Shown here: positions 21,801-32,921 of the stretch, piece after piece | Position numbering within the stretch: the first letter of the stretch is position 1 | Layout: each line of letters begins with the position of its first letter | DNA from: Morganella morganii | Lineage (GTDB): Bacteria; Pseudomonadota; Gammaproteobacteria; Enterobacterales; Enterobacteriaceae | Length of the DNA stretch: 64,000 nt | Reading direction: 5' to 3' | Assembly: GCF_019242955.1 (NCBI RefSeq) | Contig: NZ_CP066129.1 | Span: forward strand, 3,844,001 to 3,908,000 | Position numbers and translations under genes: made by a program | The notes under the pieces: generated by a model | Seen by the model: only the letters and a program-made list of their open reading frames with translations | Database searches by the model: none | Told to the model about the DNA's origin: nothing

Positions 21801-22331
21801 ATGAGCCTGAATAATGTTCCTGCAGGTAAAGATCTGCCGGAAGATATCTATGTTGTTATCGAAATCCCTGCCAACGCAGATCCGATTAAATATGAAGTTG
21901 ATAAAGAATCCGGCGCACTGTTTGTTGACCGTTTCATGTCAACCGCCATGTTCTACCCGTGCAACTACGGTTACATCAACCACACCTTATCTCTGGATGG
22001 TGACCCGGTAGACGTGCTGGTACCGACTCCGTATCCGTTACAGCCGGGTTCAGTGATCCGCTGCCGTCCTGTCGGCGTGCTGAAAATGACTGACGAATCA
22101 GGTGAAGATGCCAAACTGGTTGCGGTTCCGCACACCAAACTGAGCAAAGAATACGATCACATCAACGATGTGAACGACCTGCCTGAACTGCTGAAAGCTC
22201 AGATCACGCATTTCTTCGAGCACTACAAAGATCTCGAAAAAGGCAAATGGGTAAAAGTTGACGGCTGGGAAGATGCCGCAGCAGCAAAAGCTGAAATCAT
22301 CGCTTCTTTCGAACGCGCTGCAAAAAAATAA
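21801..22331 (+). CDS. ppa: Inorganic pyrophosphatase
   Basis: Ppa hydrolyses pyrophosphate and drives biosynthetic reactions. The 176-residue family I enzyme matches E. coli in length. It shows [20 protein letters not shown], the metal-binding loop [15 protein letters not shown], and [16 protein letters not shown] with further catalytic aspartates. It lies downstream of fbp and is convergent with ytfP, with a shared terminator. Confidence 0.97.
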   Translation: MSLNNVPAGKDLPEDIYVVIEIPANADPIKYEVDKESGALFVDRFMSTAMFYPCNYGYINHTLSLDGDPVDVLVPTPYPLQPGSVIRCRPVGVLKMTDESGEDAKLVAVPHTKLSKEYDHINDVNDLPELLKAQITHFFEHYKDLEKGKWVKVDGWEDAAAAKAEIIASFERAAKK

Positions 22332-22352
22332 TCCGCAGTCCGTTTCAGAGAC

Positions 22353-22387
22353 AAAAAAAACCGCTGTTTTCACAGCGGTTTTTTTAT
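22353..22387. terminator. Bidirectional terminator between ppa and ytfP
   Basis: AACCGCTGT/ACAGCGGTT stem with a TTTC loop, an A-run on the left and a T-run on the right, between convergent genes. Confidence 0.85.
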
Positions 22388-22398
22388 TCACAGGGAAA

Positions 22399-22761
22399 TC
22401 ATTCGCTTTCCGGGTCTGCTTCCTCGTGCCGTTTCAGCCAGTCCCCGCAATTTATCTTCACCAGTCCGTCCACCGGACGCTGATATAAGTAAATCCAGGC
22501 ACTGCCGTACGGCGTTGAAACCAGTTCACGCCGGTAATCCTGACCATCTTTTTTTAATTCATCCAGCTCAGTCAGGATCGACGAGGAGATCCGGTACACT
22601 TCACATTCGATCGAACCGGTTCCCGGCACCACCGCAGGATAGTGTCCCAAATCATACAGGTCATAGCCTTCAAGCGTATATTCTCCCAGCAGGGCGGCAT
22701 AGGTCATCCAATGATGGTTGCCCTGTTTCTGCCGCAAACTGCCATAAACGATCACTCGCAT
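22399..22761 (-). CDS. ytfP: Gamma-glutamylcyclotransferase-like protein YtfP
   Basis: The 120-residue protein belongs to the AIG2/GGCT-like fold family; the nucleotide-free substrate loop VYGSLRQKQGNHHWM is at the N-terminus and a central acidic residue lies in LDELKKDGQDYRRE. The substrate of YtfP is unknown. It starts three bases after the tamB stop and is evidently co-transcribed with tamA-tamB, as in E. coli. The tail is Glu-rich. Confidence 0.92.
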   Translation of the reverse strand: MRVIVYGSLRQKQGNHHWMTYAALLGEYTLEGYDLYDLGHYPAVVPGTGSIECEVYRISSSILTELDELKKDGQDYRRELVSTPYGSAWIYLYQRPVDGLVKINCGDWLKRHEEADPESE

Positions 22762-22764
22762 ATA

Positions 22765-25700
22765 TTAAAACTCAAACTGATAAAGCAGATCGATCGCCTG
22801 GTTAACACCAGACACCGCTTCCAGATATAACCTGGGCATTAACCTATAGCGTAACGTTAAGGTCGCTAAGGAGTCAAATATACCGACACCATATTTTACC
22901 TGCAGATCATTGGTTATCTTACCGCTGACCACAACCTGCGACTTATCGCCCACGCCCTGGGTATCCAGCGCCAGATCCGAAATACCGAATGTCTCACCGA
23001 TTTTTCCGACTAACTGCCCGCTTTGTGCCACACCGAGGCTGATCAGCATGGAGGTCATCTGCGAGCTGTCCGCATCCCCGGTATCCAGCCCCTCACCACG
23101 CAGCAGGTAAGAGAGCGCATTTTCCTGAGACATCGCCGGATCAGAGAATATTTCCACTTTCGGTCTGTCAGCAAGCCCGGTCACGCGAACCCCCGCAATC
23201 ACGCCGTTGGCGGTGTTATCCGGGTTACGGATCGCTTCCAGATTGAGGAACGGCTGGTCAGCAGGACCGGAGAACAGGATCTGTCCTTTACGTACCAGCA
23301 GATCCTGCCCGTAAGCATGGAAGCGTCCGCGCGGAATATCCACCTGGCCGTTAAGTCCCAGTCCCTGCTTATCCTGAGCGACTTTCAGATCCCCGGTCAG
23401 TTTTGCTTTCAGACCAAAAGCATCCAGCAGCACATCATCACCGATATGGATACGCAGATTACTCAGGATCGGAATGCTGGTCTGTTTTTCATGGATCGGC
23501 TGTAAATTATCATCCAGCATCACTTCATCAGAGGTGGCACTGACGGCGGAATCCGGGACTTCATGTACTGTGATCCGTGCCCACGGAATATTGACCGTAC
23601 CGTCCAGTTTCAGCATGGATGGCGTGGCCTCAAAGACCAGATCCGGGCTGACATCAATCCGCACCATCGGCGGCAGCGAAACACGCAGTTTGTCACCCTG
23701 TGCAAAAATCTTCGCACTCCAGGCATCCATTCTGCGCCAGTCCGCGTTACCGCTGAGGTTGAGATACCCTTCCGGTGTTTTGATGTTTCCGCTGAGATCA
23801 GAGCGGGCGCCGTCGAAATTCACATTCAGTCCGCCGGTCGTGATATCGAACGGCAGAAGACGTCCGCTGACCGCGAGGTCAGATAATCCCAGCTGACCAA
23901 ACAGCAGCGGCGATGCCGCGTTACCGCCCAGACGCAGCGCGGCATTCAGCCGACCGGTGGCTTTATCGCCTTTGCCGAGCAGCGGTTTCAGCAGATCCAG
24001 CGAGATATTGTCGATACCGACATTGCCGCTCAGCTGACGGCGTTTTTCCAGATCAGTAATCTGGACATTACCGTTAATCTTCCCGTTACCGGCAATGGCA
24101 ATCAGCCACTGAAGATTCAGTTTGCCGTTCTTCATGGCGGCGGTCAGTGTCAGAGTATCAAACGCGACCGGCAGATTCGTGCCTTCCAGGTTCTGCACCA
24201 CCTTCACGCCGTTACCTTTCAGGGACGCGTCAATCACCGGCTGTGAGCCGTCCGCAAACCAGCGGACATTGGCATTACCGCTGAATACGCCGTCCAGCCG
24301 GGTATCCTGGCCGAGGAACGGTTTAATCATCGCCAGGTCAAAACGTTCCAGGGCTACAGACGCATTACCGGAAGCCCCGGCAGTGATCGGTTTCGGCACA
24401 CAGATACGGGCATCCGGATTCACCCAGCAATGGGTGCCGATGGTCACTTCCTGTTTTTCATTCAGATAGGTCAGTGCCATCGCCTTACTGAGTGACCACT
24501 CACCCACCGGTGTGTCAAAGCGGGTATTATTCAGCGTGCCTTTCCAGGTTTCGGTTTTACGATCAAATCCGCCGTTCAGCATCAGCTGTGCGGAGACCGG
24601 TTCGCCTTTCATGGTCAGTTTCAACTGATGCTGTGCTTCTGTGCCTTTGGCATTCAGGGTCAGATTGCTGATCACCAGATCCGCCTGTTTCAGCTGATTC
24701 ACAGTGACATCCAGCTGACCTTTGATCTGTTCCGCAGAAGTGATATCCCCTTTGATTTTGGCATCCGCCACGGACAGATCGTTCTGCCATTTCAGGCTGT
24801 TAACCGTCAGATCAGCAAGGATCTGCGGTTTTTCCATATTACCGCGGACATTAAGCTTCCCTTTGATGGTTCCCGCCAGACCCGGAACCAGCCCGCCGAG
24901 CGCCGGTGCATTGATATCGGCATCCAGCTTCCAGTTATCCGCCAGCTGTCCGCGGACATCCAGTTTATTGTTACCCAGCGCCAGTTTCAGATCGGGGATC
25001 GTCCACTGACCACCCGCGTTACCTTTCACATTACCGCGCGCTTTCAGCGGATAGGTTTTCACTTTGCCGTCAAGGGTGATATCCGGGATTTCAAGCTCCC
25101 AGTTACCGCCGTACAGGCTGCCCCGGGTACTGATTTTACCGTCCACTTTGGCCGGCCATTCCGGATAAGCTTTTGCGGTATTCAGCCCGGAAAGTGTCAG
25201 TACTGCCTGCCAGCTGATGGCTTTCTGCCAGTCCGCCACCCCGGTCACTTCCGCAAAGCCCTGTAACGCATTCAGACGCAGGCGGGTGAGATTAAGCTGT
25301 TCTGTATTCCCTTTGGCATCCAGGGTCAGCAGAGCGGGGGGGGATGTCCTTACCTTTGATATCTGAACGCAGGGAGAGATCGTAACCACTCACTTTTCCG
25401 TTAAGACGCAGTTTCACACCATCAAGCTGATAGTCCGCCTCTCCGGTCAGCGGCCAGCTGACTTTCTGACTTTCCAGTGTCAGCAGCAGCGGCAGATCAG
25501 CCTGTGTCAGATTGGTTTGTGCATCCAGCGTGGCATTAACCGGCCCTTTCAGCGCCAGTGCCAGTTTCAGTTCATCCAGCAGTCCGCCGTTCAGGCTGAG
25601 ATCAAGATCCTGCCCGCTGAATTTATCAAAATCACGGACATGGCCTTTAACAGACAGCGCCACCGGCCATTTTTCACTGAGCGCCACTTCCCCGCTGATC

Positions 25701-26536
25701 GCGATATTGCCCTGCGGTGCATCGGCAGACAGATCGCTGAGGGTCAGCACCTGACCTTTGTTAAACAGCGCCAGATGCAGGGAATTGAGAGTTACCGGTG
25801 CATCACCGCTCACCTGCCAGTTCTCACCGGAAATACCTTCCACTGAGATATTCAGCGGCAGAATAACCTCCGGCAGTTCTGCCAGCATCGGCTGAGCAAA
25901 AATCTCACTGATGGTTTCACCTAACGGCTTCTCCGGTGCATCCGTTGCCGGTGCCGGTTCTTCTGCCGCAGCCGGGTCACTTTTCGGCAGCACAACAGAA
26001 AGGGCATTAATCACCGTTGGTTTCAGCGTCAGCTGATCGCCCTGCCAGGTCATGGCGGTACGGAAAGTATCCAGATTCACCGCCATGTCATCCACGGTAA
26101 CCTGTGTGTCAGTCACGGAAAGCGAATCAAGGAAAATGGTCAGCGGTGCATTCAGCTCTGTCAGCGGCTCTGACGGCGGGGTTTCTTCTGACGGCGGCAG
26201 TTTTGCGGTATCGACAGCAACCCGTGTGCCGTCCGTGCTGAGGTTTTCAACACAGAGTGTCATGTCTTTCAGGCAGCTCAGGCGCAACGCCAGATCAACC
26301 TTATCCACACTGACATCAATACCGGGCATGGTGTACTTCACCTGTTTCAGGGTCAGATTACGCAGATCGCCCTCAACCTGGCCGATAGTCAGGCCGGATA
26401 CCATACGCGGCGCGAGATTCAGGGCAAAGTGCAGCCCGGATTGTGTACCCAGTACCCAGCCGAGTGTACCGCCAATCATCAGGATCAGTACCAGCAGAAT
26501 GATTGCCGGCCACTTCAGATACTTCAGCCATTTCAT
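22765..26536 (-). pseudogene. tamB: Translocation and assembly module inner-membrane subunit TamB, interrupted by a frameshift in a C8 tract
   Basis: TamB is an inner-membrane-anchored, periplasm-spanning beta-taco protein that works with TamA in outer-membrane protein and phospholipid transport. Two overlapping frames cover it. The first (26536 down to about 25340) has the N-terminal anchor [20 protein letters not shown] and breaks at SDIKGKDIPP. The second continues from PALLTLDAKGNTEQLN to the C-terminal YLEAVSGVNQAIDLLYQFEF. The break is an eight-C run (minus strand; 25336-25343); seven would restore one frame of about 1256 residues, near the E. coli 1259. The conserved C-terminal DUF490 domain is intact. 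It may be a genuine mutation, a slippage switch or a base-calling error. The start overlaps the tamA stop (TGATG). Confidence 0.88.
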
Positions 26537-28279
26537 CAGAGTTCTGCCCCCAAGCCGATGTAAAACTGGATATTTTTCGTCTGGTCATCCCCTACCGGCG
26601 CGGCAAGGTCAAACTTGATTGGCCCGACCGGCGATGCCCAGCGCACCCCGACACCGGCACCGGTTTTGAAATTACTTCGTTTGATATCATTCACCACTTC
26701 ACCGCTGTCAACAAATACGGCACCCCACCAGTCACCGGTCACGTTGTACTGATATTCCAGCGAACCGACGACCATCCGCGAACCGCCGGTCAGTTTGCCG
26801 TCAGAATCTTCCGGTGAGATTTTGTTGTAACGATAACCACGGATGCTGCCGTCGCCACCGGCGAAGAAACGCAGATCCGGCGGGACTTTGTCAAAATTAT
26901 TGGTTTCAATCCAGCCGAGATTACCGCGCATCACAAAGCGGTGGCCATCCCACGGTGTCCGTATCCAGACGTTACGGGCGCGGAAAATGGAAAAATCCAC
27001 ATCCGAGCCCCACATTTCATTGGAAACATCCACCGAGTAACGCTGACTGTCCCCCCAGGACGGCATCATCCCGCCCCGCGAACGGACGCGGCTGACATTC
27101 ACGCCCGGATAGAGCAGCATAGTGGTGTTCGTGATATCCGCCTGGGTAAAGTGGCTGAGGCTCCAGCGCATATTGATGCCGTACTGCCAGCCGGTGGATA
27201 AATCCCAGTTACGGGAAACACTGACGGTGGCGGTATCGGCTTTGGTATCGTTCAGATCGGTCCGTTTATACCCGCCGGAAACGGCGTAATACTGCTCGAT
27301 CGGATTAACCTTCAGCGGGATGCGGTAAGAGGTATCAATGATCTGTTCCGGGGCGGACAGGCTGATACTGGAGGTCAGGCTGTGGCCTCTTGAGTTCACC
27401 CACGGCTTATTCCATTTCGCCTGAACACGCGGCCCCACATCGGTGGCAAAACCACCACCCAGCTCAACGAAGTTTTGCGCACGCGGGGTGAAAGACGCAT
27501 CCATGGTCAGATAATCACTGTTATCCGCCCGCGCCTGTGCAATATCCGGGGTGACGATCGCTGACTGGAACCAGCCGGTTTCCGCCAGCAGACGGTTAAA
27601 TTCCGCCAGCTGCTCCGAGGTGTAATAATCCCCCTCTTTAAAGGGCACCAGACCTTCCAGATAGGCATCTCTGATTTGCGATCCCTGGTAATTTACCTTA
27701 CCGAAACGGTATCGTTTGCCACTGTTAAACACAAAGTCCCAGTAGGCTGCGTGACGGGAAAGGGCAATGCCGAGCTGGCTTTTTTCCATCTCCGCATCAA
27801 AATAGCCGCGTTTTAAGGCCAGCCCGGATAATCCGCTTTTAAAACTTTCGTACTCGCCGTGATTGACGACAGTCCCGGTTTCCGGTGTATTTTTAGTAAT
27901 AAATTTTTTGAACGCCGGATCAGTTTTTGCCGCACCTTTGATATCCACGGTAACCCCGGCAATTTTAACCGGTTCCCCCGGAACCACCCGGGCATACAAT
28001 ACCGGACGCGCAGGTGGTGTATTATCCTGATAATCAAACGTGATTACCGGCTCATAATACCCCAGCGGACGAAGCCCTTCTTTGATGGCTTTTTCCACCC
28101 TGGCACGAAAACGGCCGTCAGCCACGACTTCATCGGTCGTGATAGTGGAAAGCTGGACTCTTGCATTTTTTTTCAAGTTGCCCGTCGAGCCCTTCCACTT
28201 TTAAGCGAAGATTTGCACTATAGGCCAGAGGGGATGTGAGAGACACAGCGACAACACAAACAAGAGGGTACCGGATCAC
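26536..28279 (-). CDS. tamA: Outer-membrane translocation and assembly module protein TamA, with an apparent frameshift in an A8 tract near the N-terminus
   Basis: TamA is an Omp85-family barrel with three POTRA domains. A GTG at 28277-28279, preceded by AGGAG, opens a frame encoding a signal peptide ([20 protein letters not shown]) and the start of POTRA1 ([16 protein letters not shown]). An eight-A run (28166-28173 on the plus strand as T) then shifts the frame. With seven A residues the frame joins [20 protein letters not shown] and continues to the C-terminal [10 protein letters not shown], giving about 580 residues against 577 in E. coli. As written, the barrel-encoding frame begins only at a TTG at 28176 and lacks a signal peptide. 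Omp85 motif [11 protein letters not shown] is intact. First gene of tamA-tamB-ytfP. Confidence 0.88.
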
Positions 28280-28412
28280 ATCAACTCCTGAATTTCTGAG
28301 ATTTGACTGAGATAAATGAAAATTATTTGAAGTTTACTATAGATACATAAGATAAATAACCTGAAATCTGCTGATAATGCACCGATTATTCTTAAAACAG
28401 GAGCCACCGCAA

Positions 28413-29078
28413 ATGACACAAAACACCACTCAATACCCGCAGGACACCATTGTATCTCCTGTTTCCGCCGCCGATGCACTGCCTGACAGCGCCGTGGCGC
28501 TGACTATCAGCCCGCGCCATACCGTGACCGGCCATGATGTGAACCATGTGCCTGACGGCTTTGATACTGCGTATTTCGCCATGGGCTGTTTCTGGGGCGT
28601 GGAGCGTCTGTTCTGGCAACAGCCGGGTGTGTACAGCACAACTGCCGGGTATACCGGCGGCACGACAAAGAACCCAACCTACGACGATGTCTGCACCGGC
28701 AGAACCGGACATGCCGAAGCCGTCCGGGTGGTCTATGACCCGTCCGTCATCAGCTATGCCGATCTGCTGCGTCTGTTCTGGGAAAACCACGACCCGGCAC
28801 AAGGCATGAAACAGGGCGGCGATATCGGATCACAATACCGTTCCGCGATTTATACCCAGTCTGACAGCCAGCGCGTGCAGGCCCTTGCTTCGCGTGAGCA
28901 GTATCAGCAGGCGATGAATGAGAGTCAGGACAGCCGCAGTATCACCACGGCCATCCGCCCTCTCGGCCCGTTTTATGTGGCTGAAGATTACCACCAGCAA
29001 TATCTGGATAAGAACCCGGAAGGCTATTGCGGACTCGGCGGGATCGGTGTTTGTCTGCCGCCTTCGCTGAGAAACTAG
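28413..29078 (+). CDS. msrA: Peptide-methionine (S)-S-oxide reductase MsrA
   Basis: MsrA reduces methionine-S-sulfoxide in proteins and free methionine. The ATG at 28413, with AGGAG nine bases upstream, gives 221 residues; a longer frame from 28377 lacks a ribosome binding site. The catalytic motif is [13 protein letters not shown], followed by [24 protein letters not shown] and the [11 protein letters not shown] stretch. The resolving-cysteine region [14 protein letters not shown] is at the C-terminus. It is divergent from tamA, as in E. coli. Confidence 0.96.
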   Translation: MTQNTTQYPQDTIVSPVSAADALPDSAVALTISPRHTVTGHDVNHVPDGFDTAYFAMGCFWGVERLFWQQPGVYSTTAGYTGGTTKNPTYDDVCTGRTGHAEAVRVVYDPSVISYADLLRLFWENHDPAQGMKQGGDIGSQYRSAIYTQSDSQRVQALASREQYQQAMNESQDSRSITTAIRPLGPFYVAEDYHQQYLDKNPEGYCGLGGIGVCLPPSLRN

Positions 29079-29113
29079 TCGTTTTTCCCGTTCCGGTGCT
29101 ATACTGCACATCC

Positions 29114-29155
29114 GCGCACAGACAAATTGGATGCTCTGTGCGCCTTTCTTTTTTT
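29114..29155 (+). terminator. Intrinsic terminator downstream of msrA
   Basis: GCGCACAG/CTGTGCGC stem with a 14-base loop followed by a T-rich tract, in the msrA-paeA intergenic region. Confidence 0.75.
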
Positions 29156-29256
29156 ATATCCGATACTTATGCTCTATATATCTAAAATAACCGGTCGCCA
29201 CGCATAATCAAGAACAGCGTGCCAGGAGGCAATCGTGCCGGCCATTCGGAACTTAT

Positions 29257-30627
29257 ATGTTAAATAGTTTATTAATCGTCCTGTTACTGTGCGCGATCAG
29301 CGCATTCTTTTCGTTATCTGAAATATCACTGGCCGCCTCACGGCGTATCAAACTCAAGGTCATGATTGACGAAGGCAATACCAATGCCGCCCACGTGCTC
29401 CGCTTACAGGAAGCGCCGGGAATGTTCTTCACCGTGGTGCAAATCGGCCTGAACGCCGTGGCTATCCTCGCCGGTATTGTCGGCGAATCTGCCTTTTCAC
29501 CGGCACTCCGCACCCTGTTCGGCAATTTTATGGCCGACGCCGCAGCACAACAGCTCGGCTCAATACTGTCATTTATTATCGTGACCTCCATGTTTATCCT
29601 GCTGGCGGATCTGACCCCGAAACGTCTCGGCATGATCAAACCGGAAGCGGTCGCCATCCGGATTGTCCAGCCGATGCGTTTTTGTCTGACAGTTCTGCGT
29701 CCGCTGGCCTGGCTGTTTAACGGGTTATCTAACCTGTTCTTTAAATTATTCAAAATTCCGCTGGCCCGTAATGAAGATATCACTTCTGATGATATTTACG
29801 CGGTGGTGGAAGCGGGTGCCGTGGCCGGTGTGCTGCGCAAGCAGGAACACGAACTGATCGAAAACGTGTTTGAGCTGGAATCCCGGACTGTACCGTCAGC
29901 CATGACTTCCCGCGAGAGCGTGGTCTATTTCGACAAACAGGAAAACGAAGAGAGCATCAAAGAGAAGATCTCCACGCAGCCACATTCGAAATTCCTGGTG
30001 TGTGACGGCGGGCTGGATCATGTGCTCGGCTATGTCGATTCTAAAGATCTGCTGAACCGCGTACTGAACGGCCAGAGCCTGAATCTGCGCGAAGGTGTGC
30101 AAATCCGCCCGGCACTGATGATACCGGATACGCTGAGCCTGTCAGATACCCTGGAAGGCTTTAAAAATGCCGGGGAAGACTTCGCTATCATTCTGAATGA
30201 ATACGCCATGGTGATGGGTGTCATCACTATCAATGACGTGATGATTACGCTGATGGGGGATTTGGTCGGTCAGGGGCAGGAAGAACAGATTGTTGCCCGT
30301 GATGAAAATTCCTGGCTGATTGAGGGCGGCACCCCCATTGAGGATGTACAGCGGGTACTGGATATCGATGAGTTCCCGGATGACAGTAATTATGAAACCA
30401 TCGCCGGGTTCCTGATGTACAAACTGCGTCGCATCCCGAAACGGACAGATTCCGTGAAATTCTCAGGCTACAAATTTGAAGTGGTTGATATCGATAACTA
30501 CAAGATTGACCAGCTGCTGGTCACACGTATTGCGGATACACCGGTAATGCCGCGTCCGTCAGCGGCGGAAAGCAGTAAAGAGGGTCAGTCTGACGTGGCA
30601 CACAGCGAACAGCGCCAAAAACCGTAA
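29257..30627 (+). CDS. paeA: CNNM/CBS-domain inner membrane protein PaeA (YtfL), polyamine export
   Basis: The 456-residue protein has an N-terminal CNNM (DUF21) membrane domain with segments at about 1-20, 60-80, 95-120 and 135-155, containing the SAFFSLSEISLAASRRIKLK signature. A tandem CBS pair (about 205-330) and a C-terminal CorC/HlyC domain (about 345-435) follow. The E. coli and Salmonella homologue, formerly YtfL, has been described as exporting cadaverine and putrescine and supporting stationary-phase survival. It is downstream of msrA and convergent with ytfK. Confidence 0.9.
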   Translation: MLNSLLIVLLLCAISAFFSLSEISLAASRRIKLKVMIDEGNTNAAHVLRLQEAPGMFFTVVQIGLNAVAILAGIVGESAFSPALRTLFGNFMADAAAQQLGSILSFIIVTSMFILLADLTPKRLGMIKPEAVAIRIVQPMRFCLTVLRPLAWLFNGLSNLFFKLFKIPLARNEDITSDDIYAVVEAGAVAGVLRKQEHELIENVFELESRTVPSAMTSRESVVYFDKQENEESIKEKISTQPHSKFLVCDGGLDHVLGYVDSKDLLNRVLNGQSLNLREGVQIRPALMIPDTLSLSDTLEGFKNAGEDFAIILNEYAMVMGVITINDVMITLMGDLVGQGQEEQIVARDENSWLIEGGTPIEDVQRVLDIDEFPDDSNYETIAGFLMYKLRRIPKRTDSVKFSGYKFEVVDIDNYKIDQLLVTRIADTPVMPRPSAAESSKEGQSDVAHSEQRQKP

Positions 30628-30662
30628 AACTAACCCTTCTTCAATCAGTCAGGTATTGTGAT

Positions 30663-30869
30663 TTATGCCAGCTGCGCCTGCAGCAACGATACCTGCTGAT
30701 TAATTTCACTCATTGCACTCAGGTGGCGTTTGTCTCTGATTTTCGGCGGTAAAATCTTGCCGTAGTCAAATTCAAACGCGCCCATTCCCTGTATATACAG
30801 GCGGCCGCGGAATAATGTCTTCACGTAGCGGGCGATCTGAGCCGGGTTGTAACGGGCGAAAATTTTCAT
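30663..30869 (-). CDS. ytfK: DUF1107 family protein YtfK (SpoT regulator)
   Basis: The ATG at 30867-30869 gives 68 residues starting [20 protein letters not shown], equal in length to E. coli YtfK, which is reported to bind SpoT and shift it toward (p)ppGpp synthesis under phosphate or fatty-acid stress. The frame is open for 24 more codons upstream without family similarity. The fold is a small basic N-terminal half ([15 protein letters not shown]) with a helical C-terminus. It is convergent with paeA. Confidence 0.93.
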   Translation of the reverse strand: MKIFARYNPAQIARYVKTLFRGRLYIQGMGAFEFDYGKILPPKIRDKRHLSAMSEINQQVSLLQAQLA

Positions 30870-31144
30870 CGTACTTATGTCCTCCCCTTTACCTTTTCTT
30901 TCATGCCTAAGGTATGACCCGATTCTACCACCCGGGTTCATTAATCAAATGATTTAATCACTATTTTTACATAAAATGACACTTCACTACGACTTACTTC
31001 ACAAATCATCACGAAAAACGATCCCCGTCACACTATAAAAGTGAAATAATAACCCCATAATTACTATAAGTTTTATAAATAATTTCAGGGTGAAATACAG
31101 GAACTGACATTATCAGGCAGGAGATTTTCCGGGCGGAGAAAAGT

Positions 31145-31178
31145 CAGTGTAATTTGCATAACCATGCAAATTACACTG
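31145..31178. repeat. Perfect 15-base inverted repeat between ytfK and cysQ
   Basis: CAGTGTAATTTGCAT and its exact complement enclose a four-base AACC loop. It lies 22 bases beyond the cysQ stop. The stem is AT-rich and lacks a following U-run on either strand, so termination is uncertain; a protein-binding dyad or 3'-end stabilising hairpin is possible. Confidence 0.7.
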
Positions 31179-31200
31179 TTATTCAGGAATAAAATGGCAA

Positions 31201-31941
31201 TCAGAAACTGCTGACACGGAATCCCGGGTTTATCAGTGATTCACGTGGTGTATAGTCGAGCGTTTTACCACTCCAGTCCGTGATATGCGCTCCCGCCGCG
31301 AGTGCGACGGCATGTCCTGCCGCGGTATCCCAGATATGGGTCGGGTTAAAGCGCGGATAGAGCTGGGCTTTACCTTCTGCCACCAGACAGAACTTAAGGG
31401 ATGAGCCGATAGCCCGGGTTTCATGCGGTCCCAGCTGTTCCAGATAATCTGCCAGTTCCGCATCCTGATGTGAGCGGCTGATCACCACCATCGGCAGATC
31501 CGTATTAACCACTTTGATTGCCATTCGCTGCCCGCCCCGCTCGCGCCAGGCGTGTTTACCTTCCGCCAGATAGAGAATATCCGGTACCGGCGCATACACC
31601 ACACCGAGTACGGGCACGCCGCCGGAAATCAGGGCAATATTGACCGTAAATTCGCCGTTGCGGCTGATAAATTCTTTGGTGCCGTCAAGCGGGTCCACCA
31701 GCCAGTATTGGGTCCAGTGCTGCCGCTCAGACCACGGCTGCGGATCTTCCTCTGAAAGCACCGGGATATCCGGTGTCAGGGCGTTCAGTTCCTGCACGAT
31801 GATGTGGTGCGCGGCTAAATCCGCGGCGGTTAAAGGGGAGTTATCCGCTTTGGCGGAGATGGTCAGTGTGTCGGGATGATGGTAGATATCCATGATTGCG
31901 TCGCCCGCCCGCCGGGCCAGCAGACAAATTTGATTGAGCAT
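31201..31941 (-). CDS. cysQ: 3'(2'),5'-bisphosphate nucleotidase CysQ
   Basis: CysQ removes 3'-phosphoadenosine 5'-phosphate formed in sulfate assimilation. The 246-residue product has the inositol-monophosphatase-family metal motifs: [17 protein letters not shown] and the late [15 protein letters not shown]. Length equals E. coli. In this window it is the gene nearest to fklB; the intervening E. coli genes (cycA, ytfE, cpdB and others) are missing. Confidence 0.96.
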   Translation of the reverse strand: MLNQICLLARRAGDAIMDIYHHPDTLTISAKADNSPLTAADLAAHHIIVQELNALTPDIPVLSEEDPQPWSERQHWTQYWLVDPLDGTKEFISRNGEFTVNIALISGGVPVLGVVYAPVPDILYLAEGKHAWRERGGQRMAIKVVNTDLPMVVISRSHQDAELADYLEQLGPHETRAIGSSLKFCLVAEGKAQLYPRFNPTHIWDTAAGHAVALAAGAHITDWSGKTLDYTPRESLINPGFRVSSF

Positions 31942-32016
31942 CCTTCACCTCTTTCACAGAACGGTTAGTGAGTCGCGTCGTAATCCTGTTCACGTCTCCG
32001 GAGACCTGAGTATAGA

Positions 32017-32049
32017 AATAAAAATGGCCGGTGAAAACCGGCCATTTCG
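32017..32049 (-). terminator. Intrinsic terminator downstream of fklB
   Basis: An 11-base perfect stem AAATGGCCGGT/ACCGGCCATTT with a GAAA loop (plus-strand view) and a U-rich tail on the minus strand, 31 bases after the fklB stop. Confidence 0.88.
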
Positions 32050-32079
32050 CATATTCTGTTTTTGTCAGCAAAGAGAGTA

Positions 32080-32700
32080 TTACAGGATCTCCAGCAGCTC
32101 CACTTCGAATACCAGTGTGCTGTACGGCGGGATTGCCGCACCGGCACCACGCTCACCGTACGCCAGGTTGCTCGGGATATACAGTTCCCACTTGGAGCCG
32201 ACCGGCATCAGGGTCAGTGCTTCAATCCAGCCCGCGATCACGCCGTTTACCGGGAATTCAGCAGGCTGACCGCGCTGTACGGAGCTGTCAAACACAGTAC
32301 CGTCGATCAGACGACCGGTGTAGTGAACACGGACACGGTCAGTACGCGCCGGGATCGCACCGTCGCCCTGATTGATGACAGAGAACTGCAGGCCGCTTTC
32401 AGTAGTGGAAACGCCCTCTTTCTTCGCATTCTCTTCCAGGAAACGCATTCCGTCTTTGACCAGTTCAGCCTGTTTTTCATTGCGGACAGCATCAGCACGC
32501 TCATGCATTTCACGCAGGGCACGATGCAGAACATCCACCGCCACAGCAGGCTGATTATTTTCCAGTGCATCAGTGATACCGGCCAGAATGGCTTCCGGTA
32601 CTAATCCGCTCAGTCCTGATTCCTGTAATTGCTGGCCGATTTGTAAGCCGATTCCGTAGCTTGCCTGTGCTTCCATCGTGTCAAAAGTCGGTTGTGTCAT
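32080..32700 (-). CDS. fklB: FKBP-type peptidyl-prolyl cis-trans isomerase FKBP22
   Basis: FklB catalyses prolyl isomerisation. The 206-residue protein has the helical dimerisation domain at the N-terminus ([20 protein letters not shown]) and a C-terminal FKBP domain with [16 protein letters not shown], the [19 protein letters not shown] loop and [19 protein letters not shown]. Length equals E. coli FklB. No signal peptide is visible, consistent with a cytoplasmic location. It is divergent from the ytfB-like gene. Confidence 0.96.
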   Translation of the reverse strand: MTQPTFDTMEAQASYGIGLQIGQQLQESGLSGLVPEAILAGITDALENNQPAVAVDVLHRALREMHERADAVRNEKQAELVKDGMRFLEENAKKEGVSTTESGLQFSVINQGDGAIPARTDRVRVHYTGRLIDGTVFDSSVQRGQPAEFPVNGVIAGWIEALTLMPVGSKWELYIPSNLAYGERGAGAAIPPYSTLVFEVELLEIL

Positions 32701-32921
32701 GAGAGATACCTGATTAATAAATTAAGACGGATAAGCATAACAGCAGGATGTACCCCGGTAAACCCGATAATCAGTGAAAGCTGATGCAACCCTGTGATTA
32801 CCGGAAAACAGCATAATCAATTTATAAAACAAGACTAATTCCGAATAATTTCAGTACGTCTGCTGCTACACTGGAATAATACCGGAGGATAATTATTCAT
32901 GCTGAAAAGCGGGAGATTCTG

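Noticed and set aside
30942-31144. Stretch upstream of ytfK as a small gene or RNA gene
   Set aside because: No open frame with a start and ribosome binding site and no convincing RNA fold apart from the adjacent inverted repeat.
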